A stretch of 64,000 nucleotides of DNA from Prochilodus magdalenae (Eukaryota > Chordata > Actinopteri > Characiformes > Prochilodontidae). The translations under genes and the position numbers were made by a program. The stretch is from assembly GCA_024036415.1 (NCBI GenBank), contig JAMWET010000473.1, positions 532,001 to 596,000 of the forward strand, given 5' to 3'. The notes under the pieces were generated by a model, which ran no database searches, was not told the origin of the DNA, and worked only from the letters and a program-made list of their open reading frames with translations. Below are positions 50,061-62,775 of the stretch, piece by piece (within the stretch, counting starts at the first letter, position 1; each line of letters starts with the position of its first letter).

Positions 50061-50738
50061 ACGCATTCCAGAGACTCAAGACATCTGAACATCTCAGCCT
50101 CTAGGTAAGGCCAAAGTTCCATACCAATTAAATCGTACCAATTAAATAATTTTCCTAGATTAACAAGGACCCTTTACCGATGAGAATCCATGTCCCTCTC
50201 CATCTGTGCTACAGCGGATGGGTGGGACAGGGCCTGCAGCATGCTGAAGCAGAACGTGTGTGGAGAGGACAGGGTGGAGACAGACTGAGCACACACGCTT
50301 TACAGCCCCTGGGACAAACTAGAGGCCCAGAGCAGAGTGTTATACACCAATACTGTATGGTTTGCTCAGAGTCCTGGTGAAGAGAGCAAGGGAATAGGAC
50401 AGTCAGTTGAGGTACTGCAAATTCTCGTCTCTACATAGCTGTTGCATCACACGGCTTCGAGACATCTACTGTTTATCAAATCCAAAACCAAGTATGCAGG
50501 ATTGAGACTGGTAATAACTGTTTCCTTGCAGATAGCCCAGCTGGAGAACTGTTTTTACACAAACAGCGCCTTGGACCTTGGATGCTTCAGATTCCAGAGG
50601 CGTGCCATGGTGACCAGCACATAATCACTGTTGTGAACATATCATTTATGTGTTTTTGGGATGATAGATCTGCTTGCTGGCTAGGCTGGGATAATTATCT
50701 TAGTAGTAGTGGACATCCAGTAAATGGTATTTCTATGG

Positions 50739-50739
<1 letters not shown>

Positions 50740-50773
<34 letters not shown>

Positions 50774-50776
50774 TTA
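50740..50776. repeat. (ATTT)n microsatellite
   Basis: About nine ATTT units. A second run lies at 50946-50974. Confidence 0.95.
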
Positions 50777-50834
50777 TTGTGCTTTAGTTCTATCCTGATT
50801 TTCTTCATTTTCAAATAAATATTAATTAAAGCAG

Positions 50835-50887
50835 TGTTAAACCTGACAGGATTTTTATAGTGATTTATTACAATTCAATGCCTGCTG
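50835..50887 (+). repeat. Local repeat pair, copy 2
   Basis: It contains acaggatttttatagtgatt and ttattacaattcaatgcctg, matching 50008-50060. It sits between two ATTT microsatellites. Confidence 0.8.
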
Positions 50888-50945
50888 CTAATAACTAAAA
50901 TTGTGTAATAAACACTTGATATCCAACCAACTGATATCTAATAAC

Positions 50946-50974
50946 ATTTATTTATTTATTTATTTATTTATTTA
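50946..50974. repeat. (ATTT)n microsatellite
   Basis: About seven ATTT units. Confidence 0.93.
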
Positions 50975-50999
50975 CACAACTTTAATCTTAATCTGCTGG

Positions 51000-53900
51000 T
51001 GGGCAAAGTGACTTTTTATCATTAGTTGTTGTATTAGTTGTATCTGATAGATAACACATTTGGAATGTTTGTAACGGTCATAGTGGTAAAAGTCACTAGC
51101 GGTGCTGCACATAGCATTTTCACAGGCTTTATGCTATGGCTTATACAGCGAAATAATAGTGCAAACTTATGTTTGGCTTTATGCCAGTCATCCACCAGCC
51201 TGCTATAACAAACTAGGTAAAACTAGGTAACTGCTTTAGCTGGAAAACAAAACAAGATTTTCTCAATATGCTGAATGTCAGTATCAGTTCTATCATCCTC
51301 TTAAAGACTTTCAGGAATGGTAGGAATGAAGAAGATAATTGAACATGAGGGAAAACTGAACCTTTGCACTTGGCTAAAGCTTGCCTTATTTATCTCCAGA
51401 ATTGGACTAAAATGTAAATGCGTGTTTTTACAGTGGACGCAGGGGCCATAAGCAGTATTGTAATTGGGCTCACATGGTTATTAAGCTCAGCGGATTCATG
51501 CAAAACCTGCTGGCCCTGCTTTCAGTGGTCTAGTAATAAGGCTAGTATATCAGCCTGGCTTACTGTAATGAGAGCCCACGTAATTGTTGCGAGGGGGTAA
51601 GTTTATTATGGAAAAATTCAAACAAAAACAGGCCCTGGTTCCAATTAAAGATCCGCCGCCTCCAGCCCCCATAGTACGGAAGAGGGAAAGTGAGAAGGAA
51701 AAGAAAGCTCTGGATAATTTGTGAAGCTTTGACACTGATGTTGGCTATGAAGGAGTTAAAGTCTTTTTGCTCATAAATTTGACCTTCTGAGGATTTTTGT
51801 TTTTTTTAATCCATTCAGAGCACATTGTAAAAGATGGCAAGTTATGAGTTAGCCATGTGCTGCTGTACACTGTCTTCCAATTGGTTGCTGTAGGTCAGCC
51901 CAACTTCTCACTAGAACTCAACGTACGTTGTCTTGAGGAACGCCTGCTTGAAGACATTCACAAGATCGGAGCAGGCAACAAGGCTAGGGTCTCATCTGGA
52001 ATGCATAACGCTCTCCATTTCAACATGATATCTGGCTGCTAACCAAGATTAGGGGCTTAACCATGTGTGTGTATTGCGTATATGTGCATCTGTAGTAGAG
52101 GTGTGGGCCAAATGAGAGCCAGAGGACAACTCGCTTGAATGAAAACAACAAAACCTCTCCACAGTGTGATTCCCTTCCTCAGTCCTGATGCCTGTCCTCT
52201 TGTTGGTCGCACGTCAGGAAAACAGCAACAATGTGTTTCAGACTTTCTGCCAAGTCTGCAAGCCAACAGATGAGCAAGGCACGCGCACACACGCACCATG
52301 GCCCCAGCACTCTGCCAGGCCTTTTCTTCTCAGTCCTATTGTACTTTGAACATTTGAAACCAATTTTCAACAAGAGCAGAGCAGAGCACTTACGGGGTAA
52401 CAAAATGGAAAGTATCTGTATGGTTTTAAAAAAAATGGTGTGGAATATCAGTCCCTGCTCACGCATTCCACTTGCCGGGATTAAGGAAGAGTCTGAAATG
52501 GGTGGGGAGATGTGTTTGTGCAAGGAGAAGAATGTGCAGTCACTTGACTTAAAAAAAAAAAAACAACTTTTCTCCAGTTCAACAGCTGAGGGGACTCAGA
52601 CAGATTGCTCTAGCAGTGCCACCAATGTGTACACAGACGTCGATACCGTACAAGTGTGTCTGCTGTTATTTGGAAACTGTCATCTGAGGAGATTCACATC
52701 TGCCCGTCTGCGTGGATTATCGAGGGTTTTTGACGAGTTGTGTGCGTCAGAGACAGAAGGAAAGATAAAGAGAGAGAGTGAGAGAGAGAGTGAAAGCCAA
52801 GGCTGACTATAAGAACCAGCAGAGGTCAGAGCTTTTAACACAGCGAGCCAACACCCGGGATGAGGTAACTGCTCGGCATCCAGAAACAGGTCTCACTTGA
52901 GCAGAGGAAAACCTCCCACCACTCTCTCAGGTCATACGCGACCTCTGTTGCTCCCTCAACCTACGCCATCACAGAACCATGCCAAAAGGCTGTTAGCCAT
53001 AATGGGTGCCATGTCTGACAGTAATGACCGGTAGTAATCAGGCTTTTCTCCCCCACGCAGAATAGCACAAACTTAAGCAGCACTTGGGTGAGTCTGAGGG
53101 AGGTGAATTTACAACAAAGCCACGGGTATGGGGTTGGTGAAAGGATCTGTTGTGAAAGATGTAGGAATGAGTGGCAAAGCTGTGGATGTCTGCTTAAGCG
53201 ACCATACTGCATAATACACTGATAATCACGTCTGTTTTTAGCTTTTTAGACAAAGATGGCTCAAAAATGGCTTAACAAGAAGGTTTACTTACATGAAGGA
53301 GTAGTTTGTAACCTTTAGCCGTGAGGGTGCGCATTGCAACCAACATAATTCCCCACCCACCCCTCCCTTCCCGAGAACTTAGAATGGCAATCTGGTGTTC
53401 CACCATTGAGTAAATTCATGGCATGGTTACATTTTGCTTTTTCATGTTTCCACTTCGTTGATAGCCAAGATGTATCTTCCTTTGCTTTTCTACTTAGCAT
53501 GATCATATCATATGATTAGCACAGAGTTATAACTCTCTAATAATTTCTAATTTCTCATTGTGTTTTTATGCATTTTGAAACCATTTATGGTGTAATAAGA
53601 ACACCTGAACAAGAATCTGGCAAATAAGAAGCTGAAAGTCAGAGCTAAAATTTAAATGCTGCACCATATGTTCTCTGTAAAATCTATATAGATATAGCCA
53701 AGCGAGTTGTTCTAGATGATTCAGACTTCATTTCATTCAGAGCTTAATAAAAGGCCCAAAATGTTAGACCAACTATCAGCAACATTACAAAGTGACAGAA
53801 AAATCAACCAAACAATTTTTGAATTCTAATAGGTGGGACCAATTTTGTAAGAAAAGTCACAACTCTAGGCCTTCTGGAAGCCCAAGACACTTTACCAACT

Positions 53901-56225
53901 GTAAAAACAGTTGTACATGCAGTAAACAGTTTGTTATAAATGGAAAACTGTGGTGGCAGTTCTATTCCAGGACCCTCTACTGATAGAGAGATGGTGAAAC
54001 GATGAAACGGTGAAAAGGTAAACATACGCTGACATGTCTATCACAAGCTTCAAGCTAAACATGGAATGTTCTTTAGAGCCAGAAAGGTCTGTATTTTATC
54101 GAAAATGGCAAAATTGCATCAATTATCATTACCTTGATAACAAGCTACCAGAATCCTATAGGGACACTGCTAGAAATGAACTTTGTTTTAAAGGTTACAG
54201 AGTTTTGATGGTTGTAACACATATTGAAGGTGTTGCTTTAATAGTCAGAGTTCACTGGTTTCCTTTTAGTAATGGTGTTTGGATTCAGATCAGTAAGGTT
54301 AAACTGAAGGATGCAGAAGGACCAGTGTGTTAAGCGTTGTATTCTGAATGGTTAATTTCTCAGCTCGTTTATTCATTACAGTGTTAGTTACATAGGAAAC
54401 TGACTGAAACCATTTCAACAGCAGCTAATATCTCTTTAAGTATCACTTCAGCCGTGAGCTAGCAACCTGATATTAGCGCAGAACGCCTCTTAGCTCATCA
54501 TGCTGGAAGGTATAATTTCCTATGTCTTTCACCTCAAAGCCAAGTCTCACAGAACAGCTCCAGCTAATTCAGATGTCACATTTTATTTGTATAAATGAAG
54601 AACAAAAAATCCAGATCCAAGTGAGTGAGCCAAAGATGAGAAAATTCCCTGAGAGCTAGAGGGAGAAACTTTTTTTAGGGATAAAGACTCAAAAGAAGAA
54701 CACAATATTAACACAATAATAACAGCAAGAGTTACAAGAATTATGAATGGCGAGACCGAGGAAGAGAAATCATCAGGAATGAGTGTTCAGGTTAACCAAA
54801 GAAATGATGACTGATGTTAGTCTATTAAAGGTCATCTAAAAAGGATCAGAATGCCTATTACATCTAGCAACTGAAGTACATCTAGGACTAATCATGGGCT
54901 AATCAATTCTGAAGACAATTATGAGGTGGATGAAAGTTACTTTCAAACACTAATTTCAAGGACTAATCAAGGACTTCTGAAGACCATCATGACTAGGATC
55001 GGGTTGCAGCTAAGTGCTGCGGGGCAATACTTTTTTTTTCAGAAACAGGCTTGATGACTTCTGGTGTAAAGAGAATGTGACCTGTTCTTGGATCTTCTGT
55101 TACCTCAAAACAGCCAAACTCCCTAAGGTGATGTTCAGGGTGAGATAACCAGTGTTGGCTAAATAGACAAGAATGTGTCATTTGTGTTTGTTACGCAAGG
55201 AATGACATGAGTGTCGGTGGACCTTAGCACAGAGATGGTGATCCCAAAGGACACAGTTTCAATGACTAGTTAGAGGTCAGCCCTGGGCGAGGTAGAATCT
55301 GCCAAAGCCTTTCACCAATTCGCAGTGGCCATCCCCCAAGAAAAGCACTGGGTTGATTCCTCAGAGCTGAGTATCCGCCTTAACCTGTGATAGTGGTGTG
55401 TGTGCTGATGACACAGTCTCAAACAGGAAGCCAGGGCTAATGACTAGCAGATGGTGAAGGCAGTTGGGGTCCTTGGATCTGGCTTTCGTCGTGGTGTGTG
55501 TTTGCGATTTCTTTGGGTATTGCTGCTGTTCAGGGAGGGCGAGAGAGATGGGGTGAGTCCAGGGTCTGATGGTGAAGCAGAGTGGAACCCTTTGAAAGTC
55601 TAAAATCTGACTAATAGAGTTAAAGCAGCACAGATGTTATCTCCTGTTTGGCCAGGGTGCAATAAAGATCTCACGTTTAGCTTTAAAAGGCTAAAACAAG
55701 CGCTGGAAATGCAGTCAGCTTCACTGCGGTGATCATTTGAGTAGCAGACTTGCCTCGGGCTTGTGAGGTCTGAAGATAACACGCAGCTTCCTGAGGAACA
55801 ACAGAACAGTGAGGAATTCACAGTGCTGTCTATTTGCAGCGTGAAACAGAGAGCACTGTGTGTCTGACAAGGAGAGATTTTGTACATCTCCATGTTATAA
55901 GTGTGCCGGGACTGCCCTCTGCTTTCATTGAGGCAGGCTTGGGGCCTCTCTAGCCCCGCCTTCAAGATCTGTGGCCTGTTATCTGATAGTCGCTAAGTGG
56001 CGAAACACAAACAGAGAGAAAAAGAGAGAGGAAGAAAGCTCAAAAAGATCTCAAACATCCCAAAGAACCGAGTACCTCCCTTTCACTACAGGAAAAGCCT
56101 GGAAAACACAGAGGCTTCGTATGAAGAGAGGCAAAACAGCCACCAAAATTACAGTCCTCGTACTGCAGACAAAGCCCTTATCATTCGTCATGCCAAACAG
56201 CTGTTGTAAACGTCCATCCACAGCT
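51000..56225. other. Intergenic sequence, no supported gene
   Basis: Mixed AT-rich sequence. A reading frame of 191 codons at 52231-52806 ends in a GA-rich low-complexity run and shows no domain, so I do not call it. I found no exon or RNA here. Confidence 0.5.
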
Positions 56226-56408
56226 ACAAGTAGCCCAGAGGGACATGCTGCGCAAGCTTGGTGGTACACCAGCGTATAAATGCTTACATCCTAAGGGAGA
56301 AAAAAAAGGCATAGGCCCGTTTGTTAGAACACACTCTCACTCCTCCAGGATGCTCAGCATAAGTGGGCCTGGATTTGTTGATCTAACCCATTTCAAAGTG
56401 GTGACACG
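56226..56408 (+). repeat. Sequence duplicated inside the Tc1 element at 59077-60307
   Basis: The 183 bases from acaagtagcccagagggaca to aaagtggtgacacg recur at 59842-60026 in the same orientation with about eight substitutions and a small length difference. Flanks on both sides differ. The function of the segment is unknown. Confidence 0.9.
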
Positions 56409-56994
56409 TTTGAGTTAGTGTTCATCTCCTACGCCCTGTGGATTTCATGACTTTATCCTCATCTGCTCTTAGCGTCAGGCCGTTCCTCCCTCCGAAAGCA
56501 GGGGGCTTGTGGACGTACAGTGACATGACATAATGCTTCTTTCTGTCTACGCCCAAATAAGCTTTTTTTGTTTCTTTCCATTAAGGTCCACATTTTACAA
56601 CAATCACACTGCAGTGGGCGTTGCCACTCCTCTCTCACTGCCCCGGCACATGTGAGGTTCCCACTGCAGCTGGTCCAGCCAGATGTGCCTGCATTTGGCT
56701 AGTGGAGGGCCGCATCCAGAACTAATCGCAAAATGTTTACCATCCCCCACCCTGCCGCCAACCCGTCACGCTTTCCCTGTGCGCTGCTGTCCTGGCACGC
56801 AAGGGCTAGCACACCCCGGTGGGTGACTTACTGGCCTGCTGTACTGTTCCTAGCTGTCTGGAAGCAACCGTAACTGTCACTGAGGATTTCAGTCCAAATG
56901 ATCTGTACATACATTTCAGTTTGGACTGCTTCTTAAACACTGTGTGCTTTGTTTCACTTAAGAATGGGTCAGTCGATCTAGAGCCACTTATCCT

Positions 56995-57160
56995 TCTAGG
57001 TTGTGGGGGGTGCTGGAGCCTTACTCAGTGCTCACTGGATGCAAGGCAGAAAACATCCTGGACTTACACATTCACTCACACACTAACACCTAAGGGGCCA
57101 ATCTTGGCATCTCCAAATCACTTGACTGCATATCTTTAAACGGTGGGAGGAAACTGGAGG
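56995..57160 (+). repeat. Dispersed repeat family B, copy 2
   Basis: It carries ggggggtgctggagccttac, cagaaaacatcctggact, cattcactcacacac, catctccaaatcacttgact and gtgggaggaaactgg. This is the well-known order of a fish-wide repeat, shared in part with 48045-48285. Confidence 0.65.
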
Positions 57161-59076
57161 ACTGCAGCTATTATTCATCTACTTAATAGAGGTTTCCAAA
57201 AAGAGAATTATTCGTCCAGAGAGCATGTTAGACATGCAGTCTTAGCAAAAGGGGTTCTATATAGTACTGACAAGGTGTTTTGTCATATAATAACAGTGGT
57301 TTGATGCCTTACAGAATATTTCTTAAAATGGTTCTTTAAGTAACCTAATACTGTTTTTTCTTCATAGAGAAGAACCATTTTGACACGCAAAAAATATTCA
57401 TGCGTTTAGATGTGTATTTTTCATGGATGTCTTTATTAAAGAACCATATTTAAAGAGGCCCCAGATGAAACAATTCAACAAAAATATATGACTGTGGCCC
57501 TTTAAGGCTGTAGAGCAGTTGTACCTAACCCTGGTCCTGCTTCAAGTCAGGAAGCGCTTGTAATCAGCTGTTTAGTTGGACCAGCTGTGTTAGTGCAGAG
57601 AAAGGGAACCAAAAATAAAAGTAGAACATGTGCCATTCAACATCTGTCACAGGCAGAAGGTGTTCCGCACATGGAGTTCATTGCCAATGTGTCAAAAAAT
57701 ATGCTGCAGATTAAGCAAACATAAACATGCATCACATGAAATGAAATAAAAACCAATTACATCTCTATCTAATGGCAGAAGAACCAAAACAAACCTTTCT
57801 ACAAATGGTTTTCAATGGGTTCTGGTTAGCACAACTTTACACAGCAGCTTGTGCCATTTTACACATCATTTGCTGTTGCAGATAAACAAGACTTCCTCCT
57901 CACTCAGTAAATCAACGGCATGCTCCATTCCAGCATCTGGAGGAAGGGACCAGAGATGGTTTGCTGAGATATGTTTCCAGTCTGTTAATTGTTATTAGGC
58001 AGGTCGCGACATAGGGAGGATCCCTGCCTGCTTTAGTGGTCAGGGCCCTAATCAAAGCCAGTCCAAAACAGGCTTACTCGCGCTGATTTGAACCATTCCC
58101 ATCTCGCTCACATCATGAGGTGCTTTGGCAATACAGAATGTTTCAACACGAGGAAATGTTTAAGTCAGCATATTGAATTTTTATGACAATAAATAGATGT
58201 AGCCTTTATTAAGATGGAGCCACATGGTCTGGCTGAAATAAACAGGCAAATGAAATTGCTGTTGCGTATTGTTCGGTGTCAGTCTCACACATGGTGTTTG
58301 AACACATGGATGCAGTTATGATGATAGAAGTAAGGCTTCACTGTAAGCAGAAAGGCACCTCAATTTAGAGGCTCACAAGTGCACTGTGGTACAGGGAGTT
58401 TATGTAGAGATACGTGTAAGAAATCCTTCAGGCTTATATTTTCACAAGGCAGCTTGTGCTATGTGTTAGCTTAACCATGGCCTTCTAAGAACACACACCC
58501 TGTTTCAGACTTCAAAATACAGTGAGTGAATTTGGGGTGAACTGTTGTTTTAGGGTAATTTTAAGACCAGTGAACAAAACATGTAGGTTCTGATGGACTA
58601 CTTCATGACTTCATTTTTGTTTTTATGAATTATTGAGAGCAATTCTGGAGTCAAGAAATGATCAGTCAGGCAGGACCTAGTTTTCAGCTTGCCCAAACAA
58701 AACATGTGGACTCAAATAAGCAGTAGCGTCAAGATGCCTAAAAGACTGCTTAGTGTGTGCTGGCACTGAACTGAAATCACATGAAGGACTCATGGAAGTT
58801 CATTAAGAGTTCCTGCAGTCTATCTCCAAAGAGACCAGCAAACAACAAAAAAACAACCTAACTGATGAACTTTTCATCCCCACTCTAGCACCCTACTCCA
58901 GATCCAACTTATGTAGCAGGGCAATGCAGTAGCAGTAAACATTTAATGCAATAGTTTCAATAAAAATGTAAGCAATTTGCACAAAGGTATGAACCAAATT
59001 TAAGCCTTAAGATGCCTATGTCCAGGATCATCCTAGATGAGTTTTCACTGCTTCTTTTATCCGATCAAACCATTTA
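57161..59076. other. Intergenic sequence
   Basis: The part around 57240-57460 has several ggttcttt/aaagaacc motifs, as in fish MITE-like repeats. At 57515-57610 there is a scrap containing cctaaccctggtcctgcttc, related to 60697-60880. Otherwise nothing is recognised. Confidence 0.45.
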
Positions 59077-60307
59077 CAGTGAGGAAAATAAGTATTTGAA
59101 CACCCTGCGACTTTGCAAGTTCTCCCACTTAGAAATCATAGAGGGGTCTGAAATTTTCATCTTAGGTGCATGTCCACTGTGAGAGACATAATCTATTAAA
59201 AAAATCCGGGAAATCACAATGTATGATTTTTTAATAATTTATTTGTGTGTTACTGCTGCAAATAAGTATTTGAACACCTGTGAAAATCAGTGTTAATATT
59301 TGGTACAGTAGCCTTTGTTTGCAATTACAGAGGTCAAACGTTTCCCGTAGTTTTTCACCAGGTCTGCACACACTGCAGCAGAGATTTTGGCCCATTCCTC
59401 CACACAGATCTTCTCCAGATCAGCCAGGTTTCTGGGCTGTTGCTAAGAAACACGGAGTTTGAGCTCCCTCCAAAGATTTTCTATAGGGTTTAGGTCTGGA
59501 GACTGCCTAGGCCACTCCAGAACCTTGATATGCTTCTTACGGAGCCACTCCTTGGTTATCCTGGCTGTGTGCTTTGGGTCATTGTCATGTTGGAAGACCC
59601 AGCCACGACCCATCTTCAATGCTCTAACTGAGGGAAGGAGGTTGTTCCCCAAAATCTCGCAATACATGGCCCCGGTCATCCTGTCCCTAATACAGTGCAG
59701 TCGTCCTGTCCCATGTGCAGAAAAACAACCCCAAAGCATGATGCTTCCACTGCTATGCTTCACAGTACTCATCATTCTTCGTCCTCCAAACAAGGCGAGT
59801 GGAGTTAAGACCAAAAAGTTCTATTTTACGTTCTATATAGCACAAGTAGCCTAGAGGGACATGCTGCGCAAGCTTGGTGGTAGACCAGCGTATAAATGCT
59901 TACATCCTATGGGAGAAAAAAAAGGCATAGGCACGTTTGTTAGAACACATATTCTCAGTCCTCCAGCATGCTCAGCATAAGTGTGCCTGGATTTGTTGAT
60001 CTAACCCATTTCAAAGTGGTGACACGCTGATCTTTTTTCACCAAGCTGCTTGGCAATTGCCCCATAGCCCTTTCCAGCCTTGTGGAGGTCAACAATTTTG
60101 TCTCTGGTGTCTTTGGACAGCTCTTTGGTTTTAGCCATTTTAGTAGTTGGAGTCTCACTGATTGTGTGGGGTGGACAGGTGTCTTTATGCAGCTAACGAC
60201 CTCAAACAGGTGCTTCTAATTTAGAATAATAAGTGGAGTGGAGGTGGTTTTTAGAGGCGGACTACCAGGTCTTTGAGGGCCAGAATTTTTGCTTATTTTC
60301 CTCACTG
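59077..60307 (-). mobile_element. Tc1/mariner transposon with rearranged interior
   Basis: The element sits between TA dinucleotides (59075-59076 and 60308-60309). Its left end starts cagtgaggaaaataagtatt and its right end finishes tattttcctcactg, so the outermost bases are inverted repeats; the inner part of the right repeat is deleted. On the minus strand, 59443-59814 encodes the C-terminal DDE region: [13 protein letters not shown], then [17 protein letters not shown] with the second Asp, then [15 protein letters not shown] with the Glu at DD34E spacing. The N-terminal DNA-binding region survives only as frame-broken scraps at about 60030-60145. The middle, including the first catalytic Asp, is missing, and about 200 bases of unrelated sequence take its place. 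It cannot encode an active transposase. Confidence 0.92.
59842..60026 (+). repeat. Filler inside the Tc1 element, copied from 56226-56408
   Basis: This block replaces the Tc1 interior. To its left the Tc1 sequence stops near 59827 (aaaaagttctatttt), leaving about 14 bases of unassigned sequence. To its right Tc1 sequence resumes near 60030 (cttttttcaccaagctgctt). It is nearly identical to 56226-56408. Confidence 0.88.
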
Positions 60308-60619
60308 TATATACCAAAAAACCTAGATTTGATCAGATTAACCACAATATAGGGACATTATTTCAGAGTAGTTGACTAACAGTGCCATGTTTAGGCACCA
60401 GCAGCAATGCAATAACTGAGGAGATCAGTACTGGACCTATCTAACATGGAGAGCATTGTGAGCAGATACTCATTCAGTAAACTTAGTAAAAAAATCAAGT
60501 CACTGATCGCATGTCAGAGGCTTATGTGGTAAAACAGCTGTTTCAGCTCTATTTTAGCATTTTAATAGACAACAGTATGTCGTTCAGTCTCAGAAAGCAC
60601 ATGACATAATCTCAAATAA

Positions 60620-60699
60620 ACTTATGTGGTTTCTGGCACTACTTTCTATGGAAACAGTCCCATGTTATCTATGGAAATAGAAAGAAACCACATAAGCCA
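60620..60699. repeat. Short perfect-stem inverted repeat
   Basis: cttatgtggtttct and agaaaccacataag face each other across about 45 bases. The loop holds two similar pieces, ctatggaaacag and ctatggaaatag. Confidence 0.85.
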
Positions 60700-60880
60700 G
60701 TTTTTCTCAACCCTGGTCCTAAAGGCCTGCACATTTTATAGTCTCCCTTGCTTCAACACATGCCCCTTAACTCCACACTCACCCACTCCACACCACACCA
60801 TCTTCAACAAAGTAATGAGTTGTTAATGAGCTGATTAGTTGGGTCATGTGTGCTGGGAGCAGGGAAAACACAAACAGTTC
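60697..60880. repeat. Fish dispersed repeat (ctcaaccctggtcct type)
   Basis: It starts tttttctcaaccctggtcct and ends near gggagcagggaaaacacaaa. Both pieces are typical of a common fish non-autonomous repeat. Fragments with the same opening occur at 57525 and possibly 4268. The end piece gggagcagggaaaacac is repeated at 61005-61021. Confidence 0.6.
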
Positions 60881-60911
60881 AGTTTTCACTGACATCAGAG
60901 TGTGTTCAACC

Positions 60912-61003
60912 AGTTAGTGTTTTGATGTGAAATGTTTGGGCACTATTGTGCCTTACAACTCCCTGCATGCTCTCTCCTGATATGGTCTGACTATGAAGGC
61001 CCT
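60912..61003 (+). repeat. Local repeat pair C, copy 1
   Basis: gatgtgaaatgtttgggcac, then gcatgctctctcctgatatg and gactatgaaggcc recur at 62680-62775. Confidence 0.8.
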
Positions 61004-62679
61004 GGGAGCAGGGAAAACACGAACCCATTCGGGGCAGAGTGGCTCCAGGTTCTTGCTTAAGAGACACCTACATAAGCAATTCAGTGGTGTGATATGGTAT
61101 GAGTGTGTGATGATTAAAGCATCAAGTTCACAAGATCCTCAGTGGTGGCTTTAAACTGCATCATACTTATCAAGATGTTTATGAGCCGTTTTTTTTTATT
61201 TTCTATGAGAAAATAAATGGTGTTTTTGAATGTTAATTAAAAAAATGCACTCTGTGGTGAACAAGAAATATTCCAAAGTTGATACATTTTTGCTGTCTGA
61301 ACATTCATCTGATTTACTAGCTTGTTTAGAAGCCAAAATATGATTTTTCCTACATTCATGGTAACAACAGTGGTAGCTTGCTTTTAACATGTATGTAGCA
61401 TGGTTTTGGATTTTGACCGCTAAATGGTCTCATAATTCAGAGGATCAAGCAACTTTCAGGAGAAAATGTGCACAGGACAAAGCATATTGGCTTTGGAACA
61501 TTTTTCTTTACCACAGGGTGTGGTGATTTGTAACAAACACCATTCATTTTTCCCATAGAAAAAAAACCCAATATGCCAAATGCCGTATGACGCATGATTT
61601 CATAAACCTCTGTGCTCCATTGTAAAAGTGAACCTCAGACATGGCTGATTTATTATGTTTGGGGTAAGGGAAGAATTGTATACATTACATTTGTTAATAA
61701 ACTGCTGCTTTTATTCTACATGGGCAGCACTCCTGATGTGCCACAGAGTGAGCCGAGAAACGCCGTCCATGGAAGTGTATTTATAGCCCTTCCTATCACC
61801 TGCAGCACTGAGCTACAGCAGAGTCAACTTATCACCACACTGCTGTTGCCGCTGGCCAGCTTTGCTCACCCACAGACCTCCATCCATCTTCCACGCTGTG
61901 CAGCCAGACTTTAAGACCTGTGAGCCAACTAACAGAGTAGTGCTGCTGCCTTCCAGTGCCCAATTCCAGAACACGCCTCCACACCAGTATTTACAAACAC
62001 TGCTCTGGCAATGAAGGCGTGGCTGAGGGTCATGTCTACAATAGTGCTGTTAGGGCTGCTTGGCATTATGATGCACAACACAACAGTGTATTTTACTTTT
62101 ATATTATACTTATATATGATCTTTTATAATTACAGATATTTATGGAGTATTACTAGAGCTCTCTTTCTTAAGATCTATTTTAGGGAATATGTATGGACTC
62201 TTTCAAACTACAGTTCTGCCAGAACAACTCAAAATGCAAAAGTAATGGAAAATGATATTTCAGTGGTCAGTAAGCTGTACAATTTGATGGATATCAATTC
62301 TTCAGCAATAAGGAGCCGTTAGGGTACATGGGTCCACTTCTTGAAGTGTTTAGAACCTTAACAGGCATACTCCTTGAACAGTAGGACCGGGACCAAACTG
62401 GTGGCAGAAGGGGGATAAGATGGAAATGTCTGCACCTGAAAGCAGCAGAACAGGATTGTATTCTTTTAAAGACGAGTGGCAGACTGCAGTTGGCTTGAGT
62501 AACGAAATTCTGAGACGTAGCATTGGGGACTTCCTGGCAGAACCTGTGCCAAAGCCTTTATGACTTTGTTTGATTAATTTGAATAGAAGAGAACTACATA
62601 TCTAAATGAGTGCTATGGGACATATACCCTTGTGGCTTAACAGGGAATTCTAGCATTTCTGAATTTTCTGCATAATTTA

Positions 62680-62775
62680 ACCGTTTAGTGTTGTGATGTG
62701 AAATGTTTGGGTACTATTTTGCCCTTCAACACCCTGGATGCTCCTTCCTGATATGGACTGATTGTAAAGGCCAAA
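62680..62775 (+). repeat. Local repeat pair C, copy 2
   Basis: gatgtgaaatgtttgggtac, then ggatgctccttcctgatatg and gattgtaaaggcc match copy 1 at 60912-61003. Confidence 0.8.

Noticed and set aside
50198..50320. Possible exon after an acceptor-like ctgtgctacag
   Set aside because: The short frame shows no recognisable protein and no convincing donor follows. There is no neighbouring exon.
52231..52806. 191-codon + strand open reading frame
   Set aside because: No family resemblance. It runs through a poly-A tract (Lys run) and ends in a GA-rich simple repeat. Likely chance.
59459..59854. 131-codon + strand frame in the Tc1 element
   Set aside because: Antisense shadow of the transposase, which reads on the minus strand.
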